Assembly: GCA_041743085.1 (NCBI GenBank)
Contig: JBGTNL010000081.1
Coordinates: 19,898 to 83,897 of the forward strand
DNA: 64,000 nucleotides
Reading direction: 5' to 3'
DNA from: JAFMPW01 sp041743085
GTDB lineage: Bacteria > Bacteroidota > Bacteroidia > Flavobacteriales > Flavobacteriaceae
A program made the position numbers and the translations under genes. Shown in pieces: positions 54,165 through 63,584 of this stretch; position 1 is the stretch's first letter; each line of letters opens with the position of its first letter. The notes beneath the pieces are model-generated. The model did no database searches and was not told where the DNA came from. It worked only from the letters and a program-made list of their open reading frames with translations.

Positions 54165-54905
54165 ATGGAAAAAACAACTCGGATTTATGGTTTACGCGCG
54201 GTTATTGAAGCTATAAACGCCAATGAACCCATTGATAAGGTCTTTATACAGAAAGGACTGCAAGGCGATTTATCAAAGGAGTTAGAATCCCTGATACGCC
54301 AGCACGCCCTGGGTTTCTCCTATGTGCCTGTGGAAAAATTAAACCGGCTCACCAGAAATAACCACCAGGGAGTGGTTGCCAACATCTCCCCTGTTCCATT
54401 TCTTAAGCTTGAAGATCTGGTAGACCGGGTGATATCTGAAAAGAAGCTCCCTTTGTTCCTGCTTCTGGACCAGCTTTCGGACGTTCGGAATTTTGGCGCC
54501 ATTATCCGTACGGCCGAATGTAGCGGAGTTGATGGCATTATTATTCAGAAAAGTGGTTCCGCCCCGGTCACGGCAGACACCATTAAGACCTCGGCCGGGG
54601 CAGTTTTTAAGGTGCCAATCGCGAAAGTGGACCATCTTAAGGATGCCGTTTATTATTTACAAGCCTCGGGGATAACGATCATCGCGGCGAGTGAAAAAGC
54701 AAATAAGAGCATTTATGAGGTTTCCTTTACCTCCGCGGCGGCTGTGGTCCTCGGAGCCGAGGACGTCGGCATTACCCCTTCTATTTTAAAGGCAGCCGAT
54801 TTTACGGCCCGGCTACCTTTGCTTGGGGAAATAGGGTCGCTGAACGTTTCGGTCGCCTGTGGTATTTTCCTCTACGAAGTTGTTAGACAAAGGTTTCATT
54901 CCTAA
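54165..54905 (+). CDS. rlmB: 23S rRNA (guanosine-2'-O-)-methyltransferase RlmB (TrmH/SpoU family)
   Basis: Methylates G2251 of 23S rRNA. SpoU knot motifs: VRNFGAIIRTAECSGVDGII (motif 1), VLGAEDVGITPSILKAAD (motif 2), LPLLGEIGSLNVSVACGIFL (motif 3). N-terminal substrate-binding domain with IYGLRAVIEAINANEPIDKV. Length 246 is full. Another TrmH-family specificity is possible, but length and N-domain favour RlmB. The following 256-bp gap (54906-55161) shows only short degenerate TTCTGG and TTTCGT repeats. Confidence 0.93.
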   Translation: MEKTTRIYGLRAVIEAINANEPIDKVFIQKGLQGDLSKELESLIRQHALGFSYVPVEKLNRLTRNNHQGVVANISPVPFLKLEDLVDRVISEKKLPLFLLLDQLSDVRNFGAIIRTAECSGVDGIIIQKSGSAPVTADTIKTSAGAVFKVPIAKVDHLKDAVYYLQASGITIIAASEKANKSIYEVSFTSAAAVVLGAEDVGITPSILKAADFTARLPLLGEIGSLNVSVACGIFLYEVVRQRFHS

Positions 54906-55161
54906 AAGGGAGAGGGCTAATGGAAGTTGAAATGTTGGATGCACGGTGCCCAAAGTAAGTTCAAGGTTTCTGGTTTCTGGTATTTATAGGAATTCGATAA
55001 TTTCAAAAAATACTATTCTCAACTCTGATAATCGCTACATTACTACATTTTCAAATTAACAAAATTTCGTACTTCGTATTTCGTGCCGTCTTGGCGGGCT
55101 TTGCCATGAAAGAATATCCCACTCAAAGATCACAAATAACACGCAATGACCGCAAAAAGAA

Positions 55162-55917
55162 TTATTCGCCCAATTCCCGGCTCTCTTTTCCTGATCCTGT
55201 TTTATAGTGATATGTAACCTTTAAGGAAACATCTTTGGGATCCGGGTCTTCCGACTTATTTTCTATAAAATTACCATCTTCGTCAAAATGCTTTAAAAAA
55301 GTATCTTCAGTTTCGTCATAATCCTCCTTTTCCCAATCGTATTTTCGCAGGGCCGGAACCTCCGCTTTTAAAAAAATTGCCAAAAATAACCCTGTAATGA
55401 ATCCGGACAAATGCCCTTCCCAGGAAATTCCACCCTGCACGGGAAAGATGTACCACAGCATGCTGCCATAAATAAAAACAACCGCCAGGGAGAGCGCTAC
55501 CAACCGGTAATGCCTGGTAAATATCCCCTTAAAGAAAATAAAACTGGCCAGCACATAGATGAGGCCACTGGCGCCGATATGGTAGGAAGGTCTGGCAATA
55601 AGCCATGTAAGTAACCCTGAAAGAAGAATGCCGAAAAGCAGTACCCGGAGCGAAATACCCCTGTAAAAATAGAAAAGCGCGGAAGTTAGGATGGCAACTG
55701 GTAAGGTATTGTTGTAAAGATGGTCTATTGATCCGTGCAGGAAGGGACTGAGAAGCACTCCTTTTAACCCGGATAATGTCCTGGGATATATGCCTAAGTG
55801 GTTGAAATTAATCTGGAAACGGACCTCGATAAAGAAAACCGTCCATATTAACAATACTGCCAGCATTGGGGCAAGCAGGACGCTGTTTGAAAACTTAAAA
55901 TAGTTTTCCTCTGACAT
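55162..55917 (-). CDS. Rhomboid-family intramembrane serine protease
   Basis: Cleaves membrane-spanning substrates in the lipid bilayer. Six-helix core; catalytic Ser in GASGLIYVLASFIFFKG (Ser117) and His in GISWEGHLSGFITGLFL (His169); oxyanion partner HLYNNT (residues 66-71). The 251-residue product also has an acidic cytosolic C-terminal tail (KYDWEKEDYDETEDTFLKHF). Substrate unknown. The 448-bp gap upstream (55918-56365) holds two repeat blocks, listed separately, and otherwise nothing. Confidence 0.92.
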   Translation of the reverse strand: MSEENYFKFSNSVLLAPMLAVLLIWTVFFIEVRFQINFNHLGIYPRTLSGLKGVLLSPFLHGSIDHLYNNTLPVAILTSALFYFYRGISLRVLLFGILLSGLLTWLIARPSYHIGASGLIYVLASFIFFKGIFTRHYRLVALSLAVVFIYGSMLWYIFPVQGGISWEGHLSGFITGLFLAIFLKAEVPALRKYDWEKEDYDETEDTFLKHFDEDGNFIENKSEDPDPKDVSLKVTYHYKTGSGKESRELGE

Positions 55918-56030
55918 GGTTGAATTTACTTTTACCTTTTGATGACCTCAATAAAACGACCAGAAATGCAAAACCTGATAAATTGTCACTTGAAATGTAG
56001 AAAAGAGTTCCTTGCGGGGGGTAAAGTACT

Positions 56031-56124
56031 CCCCTTGTCATTCCGAGCGGACCTCTATAAGTCACTGTTGAACAAACCTGAGAATGTCGCCGGATTCCTC
56101 CTGTGTCGGAATGACAAAAAGGGG
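56031..56124. repeat. REP-like element with TTGTCATTCCGA inverted ends
   Basis: Left arm TTGTCATTCCGA (56035-56046) and right arm TCGGAATGACAA (56106-56117) are perfect complements, 59 bp apart, with CCCC/GGGG further out. No gene between. Related to the degenerate element at 9986-10081. Confidence 0.75.
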
Positions 56125-56198
56125 TTTGGAATGATAAAAGGTGCCTACCAACCGAATGAAAAATTAGTCTTTTTCCCCGCTATTAAATGGCATTAAAC

Positions 56199-56337
56199 CC
56201 CAGGGCAAGCCCTGGGCCCAATAAAAGGAATCGACCCAAGGGTCGAGGCATTAAACCTAGACCCCTCTGAAAAAGCGGGGTTGGTTCAACCATCCATTTT
56301 AACCGCTCCCGCTAAAAAGCGGGATTGTTAAAATGGG
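56199..56337. repeat. Hairpin cluster upstream of rarA
   Basis: Consecutive inverted repeats: CCCAGGGC-AA-GCCCTGGG (56199-56216); TCGACCC-AA-GGGTCGA (56231-56246); then a nested structure with outer arms CCATTTTAAC and GTTAAAATGG around an inner CCCGCT/AGCGGG hairpin (to 56337). The last ends 28 bp before the rarA ATG, so it may fold in the rarA leader. Confidence 0.75.
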
Positions 56338-56365
56338 GTTTCACTAATTATCTTATTTTTATCCT

Positions 56366-57643
56366 ATGAACGAACCGCTCGCCGAACGGGTAAGACCCGA
56401 AACTTTGGAGGACTTTATAAGTCAACATCATCTGGTGGGCAAAGATGGTTCCTTAACCCCCCAAATAAAAAAAGGAATTATTCCTTCCCTGATATTCTGG
56501 GGGCCCCCGGGAACAGGAAAAACCACCCTGGCACATATAATTGCCCACGAGAGCGGCCGCCCTTTTTATACATTGAGCGCTATAAGCAGCGGTGTTAAGG
56601 ACGTACGGGAAGTTATAGAAAAAGCCAAACAGCGCGGCAGTTTGTTTGCCCAAAAAAATCCTATTCTGTTTATTGATGAAATTCACCGGTTCAGTAAATC
56701 CCAGCAAGATTCATTGTTGGGGGCTGTAGAAAAAGGGTGGATAACACTGATCGGGGCCACTACCGAAAATCCGAGTTTTGAGGTGATTCCCGCCCTGCTT
56801 TCGAGATGCCAGGTTTACATTTTAAATCCTTTTGGCAAAGAAGATCTTGAAGCACTCTTAAAGCGGGCGATCTCCAAGGATGAGGTGTTGAAATCCAGGA
56901 AAATTGAATTAAAAGAAACGGAAGCGCTGCTGCGGCTTTCCGGTGGAGACGGCAGAAAATTACTCAACATTTTTGAATTGCTGATCACTTCCGGGGACAA
57001 AGACCCGATCGTAATAACCGATGACCTGGTGATGCGGAAAGTTCAGAAAAATACCGTGCTGTACGACAAAGCCGGGGAGCAACACTATGACATTATCTCG
57101 GCTTTTATTAAATCTATTCGGGGGAGCGACCCCAATGCGGCCGTCTATTGGCTTGCAAGAATGATCGAAGGCGGGGAAGACGTAAAATTTATTGCCAGAA
57201 GACTTCTTATTTCGGCTTCTGAAGATATCGGAATGGCCAATCCTACCGCCCTGGTCATAGCCAATTCCACATTTCAGGCAGTGACGACCATTGGATATCC
57301 GGAAGCCAGGATCTTGCTAAGCCAGTGTACCGTATATCTGGCCACTTCACCAAAAAGCAATGCAAGTTACAAAGCAATTAAAAATGCCCAGCAAACAGTA
57401 AGTGAAACGGGGGACCTGCCTGTACCGCTACCTTTGCGGAATGCTCCCACAAAACTGATGAAAGACCTGGGCTATGGCAAGGAGTACAAATACGCACATG
57501 ACTTTGCCGATAATTTTGTAGAAGAAGAATTTTTGCCGGAAGCACTTTCTGGTACAGCGTTTTATCATCCGGGGGACAATCCGCGGGAAAATGCCTTAAG
57601 GGAGTTCCTCAGAAACAGGTGGAAAGCCAAATACGGATTCTAA
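56366..57643 (+). CDS. rarA: Replication-associated recombination protein A (RarA/MgsA) AAA+ ATPase
   Basis: Clamp-loader-like ATPase acting at stalled forks. Walker A GPPGTGKTTLAHI at 46-58, Walker B LFIDEIHRFSKSQQDSLLGA at about 101, sensor ATTENPSFEVIPALLSRCQV. C-terminal MgsA domain with DPNAAVYWLARMIEGGED and the NPTALVIANSTFQAVTTIGY region. Length 425. Its TAA overlaps the stop codon of the converging gene by 4 bp. Confidence 0.97.
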   Translation: MNEPLAERVRPETLEDFISQHHLVGKDGSLTPQIKKGIIPSLIFWGPPGTGKTTLAHIIAHESGRPFYTLSAISSGVKDVREVIEKAKQRGSLFAQKNPILFIDEIHRFSKSQQDSLLGAVEKGWITLIGATTENPSFEVIPALLSRCQVYILNPFGKEDLEALLKRAISKDEVLKSRKIELKETEALLRLSGGDGRKLLNIFELLITSGDKDPIVITDDLVMRKVQKNTVLYDKAGEQHYDIISAFIKSIRGSDPNAAVYWLARMIEGGEDVKFIARRLLISASEDIGMANPTALVIANSTFQAVTTIGYPEARILLSQCTVYLATSPKSNASYKAIKNAQQTVSETGDLPVPLPLRNAPTKLMKDLGYGKEYKYAHDFADNFVEEEFLPEALSGTAFYHPGDNPRENALREFLRNRWKAKYGF

Positions 57644-58521
57644 AATTTTATATTCAGTGCTTCCGTAATTAAATGGTTTGTTTGATAATATTCAAAATAC
57701 CATTGCCCGTTCTTTTGATAAACGAGTCCCTTCCCCTTTTCATTTTCGGCAAAATATACATCTGGCAAGGAACTTTTAAATAATTTAAGGCGAACCCGTG
57801 GAGAACTATCCACCAGTTGATATCCGTTGGGAATTTCCTGAGCGTACCAAATTTCCGCGGATTCAACTGCCTTTGATTCAGGAGGATTTTTCACGGGTCC
57901 ACTATCCGCTTTCCTCATGTCTGAAGGTTGCGGTTCCAGATTTTTATAGCGCTGCTGCTCCGGTGTTGCTTCATGCAATACGACTTCATCCTTTTTCATA
58001 TTCGCCTTTGCCTCCTTTTTCTCGGGCGTTGTTTTGTTTAATTCCTTAACATCGTTCTTAAAACTTACGGATACCGGTGCGGCAGAAGTCTCACCCGGTG
58101 TATAATCGTAAGATACCCCCTTGAGGGATTGAAAGGCTTGCCTGATGGCTTCATTATAGGCTGCTTTAAAATCCTTTTCTTTGCTCGAGCCCTGTTGCGT
58201 TCTAAAAATTTCCTGCGACTTGCAATCTTTAAGAACAATCGCAGTTTTTGTGGAGAACAGGGAAGAATCATCCTCTAAATCGGCCGTAAGGCCCAAACAT
58301 CTGTTATTGTTCAGATCGTCCGGGAGCTCTTCCTCATAGACTGCGTTGAATCCTTGCTGCACAAACAGATGCTTTACCAAAGTACTGGTTAGATACTGGT
58401 TCTTTTTCTTAAAGGTATCAAATTGTTTCGGTATAATGATGTACTTATAGTCGTTGAGTTGTGCCTGAATGCTGCCCGTAAAAATTCCTGCAAAAAATAG
58501 GATAAGAAGTAATTTCTTCAT
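57640..58521 (-). CDS. Secreted hypothetical protein, 293 residues
   Basis: Start placed at MKKLLLILFFAGIFTGSIQA (signal peptide to QAQ); an upstream ATG adds residues without support. Mature region: short alpha/beta (YKYIIIPKQFDTFKKKNQYL, STLVKHLFVQQGFNAVYEEE) resembling a small N-terminal domain, then a Lys/Glu/Pro-rich linker, and a beta-rich C-terminal region (GYQLVDSSPRVRLKLFKSSL). Family not recognised. It is last of a three-gene set with the two genes upstream (59996 and 58545), 23 bp after the middle gene. Confidence 0.7.
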   Translation of the reverse strand: MKKLLLILFFAGIFTGSIQAQLNDYKYIIIPKQFDTFKKKNQYLTSTLVKHLFVQQGFNAVYEEELPDDLNNNRCLGLTADLEDDSSLFSTKTAIVLKDCKSQEIFRTQQGSSKEKDFKAAYNEAIRQAFQSLKGVSYDYTPGETSAAPVSVSFKNDVKELNKTTPEKKEAKANMKKDEVVLHEATPEQQRYKNLEPQPSDMRKADSGPVKNPPESKAVESAEIWYAQEIPNGYQLVDSSPRVRLKLFKSSLPDVYFAENEKGKGLVYQKNGQWYFEYYQTNHLITEALNIKF

Positions 58522-58544
58522 GGAGGATCTGATATCGAAGTGAT

Positions 58545-59999
58545 TTAATTCTTTCCCCAAGATATGATATTTAATCCTAATTGAAAAGAAGCGTAGTGGC
58601 TGTCGGCAATGTTGTTATAAGCTAAAAGGTTGTCTGCCATGGCATATAAATTAACCGGCCCGGCCTGCAGACTAAAACCCAGCCCTATATTCGTTTGGGA
58701 AAACTTATCAATTGTATAGGTGGTTTTAAGCGCCATAACATTCCCAAGTCTTCTTAAATAAAACGCGCTAAGGGCCATTTGTGGCCCGCGTGGCCTGTTG
58801 ATGGCATACAACTGTCCTCCCACGCTATTAGTGTATTGGATAGTACTTGATCTTTTGGCTGAAACCTTATAACTACAATTGCAATCCGCCCTTGATTGAA
58901 CCTGCTTGCCGAAATTGTAACGAATGGAAGAATACAATTTAGTGGGCCTGAAAGTGATATAACCGTTAGAATCTTCTTCAAACGGGACCAGGTCTTGAAC
59001 ATCATCTACCAGATTCTGCCAAAAATCGGCATCCGGATCGGCCAGGGCCTCGGGAAGAATGACTTCCATCCCTTCAATGGTCGCATTCCCTTTCAGGGTA
59101 AAATTCCTGGTATCCCCACTGTGGTAAATAAATCCAACATCTATTAGGCTTCCGGTGAAAACGGTTTGCTCATTAAGATGATAGCTAAAGCCCAGGTCGA
59201 ACCCAAGGCCAAGATCGCCCCCGAAGAATCCTCTTTTGGTAAGGATCTTTCGAATACCGCTTACGTCATCAACCGTATCATCGTTCAACACGTCCCTGAT
59301 GCCTTCAATTCCGGAGGTCCTCAATTGCATATCCGCAACCAAAGTATTTGCCAACAAATTATTCTGTCCAGGGTTTGTTACGAAATATCCATCGTTACTG
59401 GTAGAATTGAAGTCAGTGATGCCGGAATAAATTTTAGCCCTTCCCCCAAGCGTTAGTTTGTCGTTCATTTGCCTGTTAACTCCGAAATGGAACACATTCA
59501 ATACTTCACCCCTTGTTTTCAAATGGCTCAGGTTAAACCTCCTTCCCAACATATCAGCATTACCTTCGTAGGCCAGGATTGCAAGGTCCTTAGGCCAATA
59601 CGCAATTGCATCCCCCTCATGGTAAATCCCAAAGGAATAAAAGTCCGTTGGCTTATATTTTGCTCTAAAACCTCCGCTAAGCAGCTCTATTTGGTAAGTT
59701 CCACTCAATTCATCGGTGATCTTCATCCCAAAAATGGCTCTGTCCCGAATCTTATCGTTTATATCGATACCGTCATCCGCAAAAATATCGTGTACCGTTA
59801 TACCACTAGACCCGGCCTGAAAAGAAATTCCGGATAGTGCCGGAATTCCCGCATACCATTGATACGTTGTCTGCATCCCCGGATTTACCATCAATGCCTG
59901 GGGAATCTCGGTAAAGTCGTATAGCAGTTGTTTGTTCTGTGCGTACAAGGTAGTATATCCCCAAAAAAGGGCTATAAGGACGATCTTGAGATTTCTCAT
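58545..59999 (-). CDS. DUF5723-family outer-membrane-type beta-barrel protein
   Basis: Signal peptide to TTLYAQ. The mature protein starts YDFTEIPQALMVNPGMQTTY, then GISFQAGSSGITVHDIFADD, and repeated beta strands to the end (LGFSLQAGPVNLYAMADNLL, HYASFQLGLNIISW). DUF5723 proteins are predicted outer-membrane barrels in Bacteroidetes, function unknown. Start codon overlaps the upstream lipoprotein gene by 4 bp (ATGA), so translation is coupled. Length 484. Confidence 0.88.
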   Translation of the reverse strand: MRNLKIVLIALFWGYTTLYAQNKQLLYDFTEIPQALMVNPGMQTTYQWYAGIPALSGISFQAGSSGITVHDIFADDGIDINDKIRDRAIFGMKITDELSGTYQIELLSGGFRAKYKPTDFYSFGIYHEGDAIAYWPKDLAILAYEGNADMLGRRFNLSHLKTRGEVLNVFHFGVNRQMNDKLTLGGRAKIYSGITDFNSTSNDGYFVTNPGQNNLLANTLVADMQLRTSGIEGIRDVLNDDTVDDVSGIRKILTKRGFFGGDLGLGFDLGFSYHLNEQTVFTGSLIDVGFIYHSGDTRNFTLKGNATIEGMEVILPEALADPDADFWQNLVDDVQDLVPFEEDSNGYITFRPTKLYSSIRYNFGKQVQSRADCNCSYKVSAKRSSTIQYTNSVGGQLYAINRPRGPQMALSAFYLRRLGNVMALKTTYTIDKFSQTNIGLGFSLQAGPVNLYAMADNLLAYNNIADSHYASFQLGLNIISWGKN

Positions 60000-60547
60000 T
60001 TTAGGCGGATCCTTAATTTGGCGCTGGAGCGCAAAATAATTTTGGGGTCCGGGAGACTGGAGACGCTGCTATTGTCTCCCCGATTTTGAGCGCTCACCCG
60101 GATGCTCGAAGTATTCCTTATGATATCTATACTACGCCCGGAAATACCGCCATAGGCAATATCTCTCCTCAAAATAGCGGTTGGGGCAGGATCTATTGCA
60201 AATGTTTCAGTGTCTAATACAGTACCTCCGTCATCTAGGAATTCAACGGTAATATCCAATTCCTTGCTTGTTGTATTTTCAACCTCATAGGTAACAATAC
60301 CGTCCAGCACCCTTTCCGCGATAAAATCTTCACTAAAGGCGTCAAAATTGAAATTCTGGGAGAAAAAATTTACACCAACAATCTGATTTATTATACTTTC
60401 AGGAGATTCCACATATAGAACGCTGCCTTCAATTGTAGGAGTAACACTGATATCGTCGTATTGATCAAAATCTTGCCTTTCCGAGCAAGATGATACCAGA
60501 CCAATGCTTAAAAGCACTGTTGCGATGTACTTTGTGATATTCTTCAT
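59996..60547 (-). CDS. Small lipoprotein, 183 residues, unknown family
   Basis: Lipobox LVSSC (Cys21). The mature part is beta-rich (TPTIEGSVLYVESPESIINQ, DGIVTYEVENTTSKELDITV, DGGTVLDTETFAIDPAPTAI) with an arginine-rich C-terminus (LRSSAKLRIRLK). First gene of a coupled set with DUF5723 and the gene at 57640. Perhaps an accessory of the barrel; no motif decides. Confidence 0.7.
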   Translation of the reverse strand: MKNITKYIATVLLSIGLVSSCSERQDFDQYDDISVTPTIEGSVLYVESPESIINQIVGVNFFSQNFNFDAFSEDFIAERVLDGIVTYEVENTTSKELDITVEFLDDGGTVLDTETFAIDPAPTAILRRDIAYGGISGRSIDIIRNTSSIRVSAQNRGDNSSVSSLPDPKIILRSSAKLRIRLK

Positions 60548-60630
60548 TTGTTTATACCGCTTTAAATGGTCATGTATAGGTTGGTAACCATTCTTTATGG
60601 TATCAATATAATGTTATCCCTTACATAACT

Positions 60631-61320
60631 CTATAAATACATTTTTATTTCACCCAGATCGTGAATCATTTTGCAATACTCGTGCAGTGGTTCGTTATGG
60701 GCGTTAAAATGAAGGGTATGGAAACCAACGGCCTGCGCTCCAAGGATATCTGCCTCAATATTATCTCCTACCATTATAGCCTTTTCAGGGAGCACATTGG
60801 CCTTTTTTAGCGCCAATTTAAATATGAGCGGATTGGGTTTTTTAACTCCTGCCATTTCAGAATTTACTATCTGATCAAAATAATCCATTATCCCCGCGCT
60901 TTTCATTTTTTTCTCCTGTATCTCCTGAAATCCGTTGGTAATAATATGCAATTTGTATTTCGGCCTTAAATAGTCGAGAATTTCAATAGTATTGGGTAAC
61001 AAGTGATTGAAAGAAGAAAGATGCTGAATATAGTCTGTGGACAAAGAATGAATGGTGTCATCTTCAATGATAAATTGAAGTGTATCAAATGTAGTTTTAA
61101 GCCTCTGGTATCTCAGATCCTCCTTTTTTATTTTTTCTTCCCGGTATAGCTTCCAATACGATAAATTAACAGGCACATAGACCTCCAAAAATTGGCTGAG
61201 ACCAACCTTGACCTTATGTTCCTGCAATATTTTTTTAAAGGTAAGCGCTGAGTTTTTTTCAAAATCCCATAGGGTATGGTCCAGATCGAAGAAGACATCT
61301 GTGACAACTCCGCTATACAT
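60631..61320 (-). CDS. YjjG-family noncanonical pyrimidine nucleotidase (HAD superfamily)
   Basis: Dephosphorylates pyrimidine nucleotides, possibly protecting against mutagenic analogues. HAD motif I FDLDHTLWDFE near residue 10-20, cap domain helices, motif II HIITNGFQEI, motif III KKPNPLIFKLA, motif IV MVGDNIEADILGAQAVGF. Length 229 matches the YjjG/TIGR02254 group. Overlaps the upstream gene at 61313 by 8 bp, same strand. Confidence 0.92.
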   Translation of the reverse strand: MYSGVVTDVFFDLDHTLWDFEKNSALTFKKILQEHKVKVGLSQFLEVYVPVNLSYWKLYREEKIKKEDLRYQRLKTTFDTLQFIIEDDTIHSLSTDYIQHLSSFNHLLPNTIEILDYLRPKYKLHIITNGFQEIQEKKMKSAGIMDYFDQIVNSEMAGVKKPNPLIFKLALKKANVLPEKAIMVGDNIEADILGAQAVGFHTLHFNAHNEPLHEYCKMIHDLGEIKMYL

Positions 61321-62608
61321 GGCACTTCTGTATCATTTTGGCGTAAAGTTCCAACCATTTCACCCGCTGCGTTCCCCCCAACAATTCATTGGAGAAAATG
61401 GTGATCAGGTTTCCATGTACCCTTTTTACCTCCAGGTATAAATCTTCTATTTTACGGAGAATGTCCGCTTCCGTTTTCAAATTGATCAAAGCGTAGTCGT
61501 GCACTGCAAAAGGGTGAATTTTTATTGGGTGTTGTACTTCCAGGCTGATATCATAAAAATAAAAGGGAAAGCTGGTACCCGCCCTGAAGCCGAGTTCATG
61601 GGTATACCCCATAGTATAATCATCCGTAAATTCTGCCTCGACCAGATTGCGGTATGTCTTCGGGACATCTACCCTGTTATACCGTAATCTGGAGCTTGTG
61701 ACCGGCCTGTTAAGGACATCGGAAAGTCTTTTTTTCTCCTCTTTTAGGAGGTTGTTGTCATTAAACGAACTGTAGGACGCCGCCAATGAAACTTTATTGT
61801 AGTCGGCCACGGATTTTATAAGATGTTTGAATTTATTACTGTTGGGAGATACGTTTTTGTCGTAGGTTGAATATTCCGCAAACTGAAAAAAGAATATGCT
61901 TTTTATCTTGTGTGTTTTGTGCAATGCGATCAACCATAAAAAATTATTGTAGGGATCTTTTCCAGGATTAAACCAAACCCTGATCCGTTGTGCCACACGC
62001 CTTAATCTAAAGGTGCCCAAATCTAGGGAAAAACCCGCCAGGCTACGGACGAACCCCCTGTGGGCAAAGCAATGTGACGTAGTAACGTCTATCACGGACG
62101 TATATTCATACTCCTTCCTTTTATAGGCCAGGTCGGGAAAACGCCCCAAGAGTTTATTTAACATTTTATAAACCCAAATATCAACTACCGGTTGTTTTAA
62201 AAATTTGCCCTTATACGCCAAACTTTCCGAAGGTGGAAATCTGCCATGAATATCCTTTACATGTGGCAAGTATTCCTCATAGCGGCTTAGAAGGTAAAAA
62301 CCGGCGGAAAAAATATCATAGGGCAAATTGCTGCGTTCCCCTGTGCCGAAAAAACAAGGCACCCCGTCCCAGTCCCCGATGGTTATTTGGAGGTCATTGA
62401 TGCCCTGCTCAAATAGAAGGTCGTTACTTCTAACAAAAAATTCGTTCTGTAAAGGTTGTTTCGTATAGGTGATCTTAGGTCCCTTGTGCTTTATAAAATC
62501 TTCCACTTTAGTGGAGTAGGAAATTTCAATGCCCAGCATTCTGGTAAATATGTGTTTCATTATATAACCGAAGCGGGGCGTTATTTTATGGGTATAGATC
62601 AGTAGCAT
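61313..62608 (-). CDS. DUF7033-like protein with polysaccharide-deacetylase-type fold
   Basis: Starts MLLIYTHKITPRFGYIMKHI, a hallmark of a Bacteroidetes family near cell-envelope genes. N-terminal region ends at IFSAGFYLLSRYEEYLPHVK, then a deacetylase-like region with EYTSVIDVTTSHCFAHRG. The canonical metal-binding Asp/His pattern is not fully clear: HDxx..H is not obvious, so activity is uncertain. The end KRVHGNLITIFSNELLGGTQ and an ATPase-free length of 431 fit family members. Downstream YjjG start overlaps by 8 bp. Confidence 0.75.
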   Translation of the reverse strand: MLLIYTHKITPRFGYIMKHIFTRMLGIEISYSTKVEDFIKHKGPKITYTKQPLQNEFFVRSNDLLFEQGINDLQITIGDWDGVPCFFGTGERSNLPYDIFSAGFYLLSRYEEYLPHVKDIHGRFPPSESLAYKGKFLKQPVVDIWVYKMLNKLLGRFPDLAYKRKEYEYTSVIDVTTSHCFAHRGFVRSLAGFSLDLGTFRLRRVAQRIRVWFNPGKDPYNNFLWLIALHKTHKIKSIFFFQFAEYSTYDKNVSPNSNKFKHLIKSVADYNKVSLAASYSSFNDNNLLKEEKKRLSDVLNRPVTSSRLRYNRVDVPKTYRNLVEAEFTDDYTMGYTHELGFRAGTSFPFYFYDISLEVQHPIKIHPFAVHDYALINLKTEADILRKIEDLYLEVKRVHGNLITIFSNELLGGTQRVKWLELYAKMIQKCHV

Positions 62609-62818
62609 GCAAGATTTTAGATATTAGATTATAGATTTCGGTTTCTATATTTAGGTGCTCGATCGTTAAAATTATGAACCATTGTTGCTTACTGCCTGGC
62701 CGGTTTAAAGTTTCAGATTTCAACTTTCAGTTTGCTTTAAGAGAATTGTGTTAAACTTGAAACTTTTTTAAACAAGAAACAAGAAATGAATTTTGCGCCG
62801 CTTACTGCAAACTGCTGA

Positions 62819-62854
62819 CTGTTTACTGTTTACTGTTTACTTGTTTACTGTTTA
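62819..62854. repeat. Heptanucleotide tract, five CTGTTTA units, abutting radC
   Basis: CTGTTTA repeats five times (one extra T at 62842), ending one base before the radC stop codon (CTA at 62855-62857). A two-unit AAACAAG repeat lies near 62770. The 246-bp gap 62609-62854 shows nothing else. Confidence 0.8.
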
Positions 62855-63553
62855 CTAAAGTAATTTCTCGTCCGCAAAACTAAAATACCCTTGTCCGGTA
62901 ATTATTAAATGATCCAAAACTTTAATATCCATGGCCTCCGCAGCCGTTTTTAATTTTAGGGTGATTTCCTTGTCGGCCGCGCTGGGTTTTAGTGCCCCTG
63001 AAGGATGGTTGTGCGCGAGTATCAAGGCCACAGCTCCAAACTCTAAGGCCTGCTTCATGACAAGGCGAATATCTACCAGCGTTCCTGTGATGCCGCCTTT
63101 ACTCAGCTGGGCCGTGTGCATAACCCCATTAGAATTATTAAGGTATACAATCCAGAATTCCTCGTGCGGTAACTCTCCCATAGAGGGTTGCAGCAGATCA
63201 AATGCATTTTTACTACTGCCGATCTTGGTTATCTTCCGGGGGGCCCCATCTCTCCTTCTTCGGCCAATCTCCATGGCTGCGACTATGGATATAGCCTTAG
63301 CCTCACCGATACCATTAAATTTCATCAATTGTTTCACAGTTAGTTTCCCCAGCTCGTTAAGATTATTACCAGCAGAGGCAAGAATCCGTTTGGAAAGTTC
63401 CACCGCGCTTTCTTTTGTACTCCCCGAACCAATAAGGATTGCTATGAGTTCGGCGTCCGACAGCACGGACCTCCCTTTGTACAACAATTTTTCCCGTGGT
63501 TTATCGTCATCCGACCAATGTTTAATGGAGAAAGAAGTTGATTTTTCCGTCAT
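62855..63553 (-). CDS. radC: RadC family protein (JAB1/MPN/Mov34 metalloprotein)
   Basis: Long-known RadC of unclear function; the DNA-repair role was revised. N-terminal helical HhH-like region LLYKGRSVLSDAELIAILIG, then the JAMM metal motif ALILAHNHPSGALKPSAADK, ending DHLIITGQGYFSFADEKLL. Length 232 is typical. Its start is 31 bp from a MITE copy, which may have altered its promoter. Confidence 0.95.
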   Translation of the reverse strand: MTEKSTSFSIKHWSDDDKPREKLLYKGRSVLSDAELIAILIGSGSTKESAVELSKRILASAGNNLNELGKLTVKQLMKFNGIGEAKAISIVAAMEIGRRRRDGAPRKITKIGSSKNAFDLLQPSMGELPHEEFWIVYLNNSNGVMHTAQLSKGGITGTLVDIRLVMKQALEFGAVALILAHNHPSGALKPSAADKEITLKLKTAAEAMDIKVLDHLIITGQGYFSFADEKLL

Positions 63554-63584
63554 TGCATAAAGATACTATATCAATGTATAAATT

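Noticed and set aside
55939..56196. 85-codon plus-strand frame upstream of rarA
   Set aside because: It covers the REP-like repeat and has no family resemblance.
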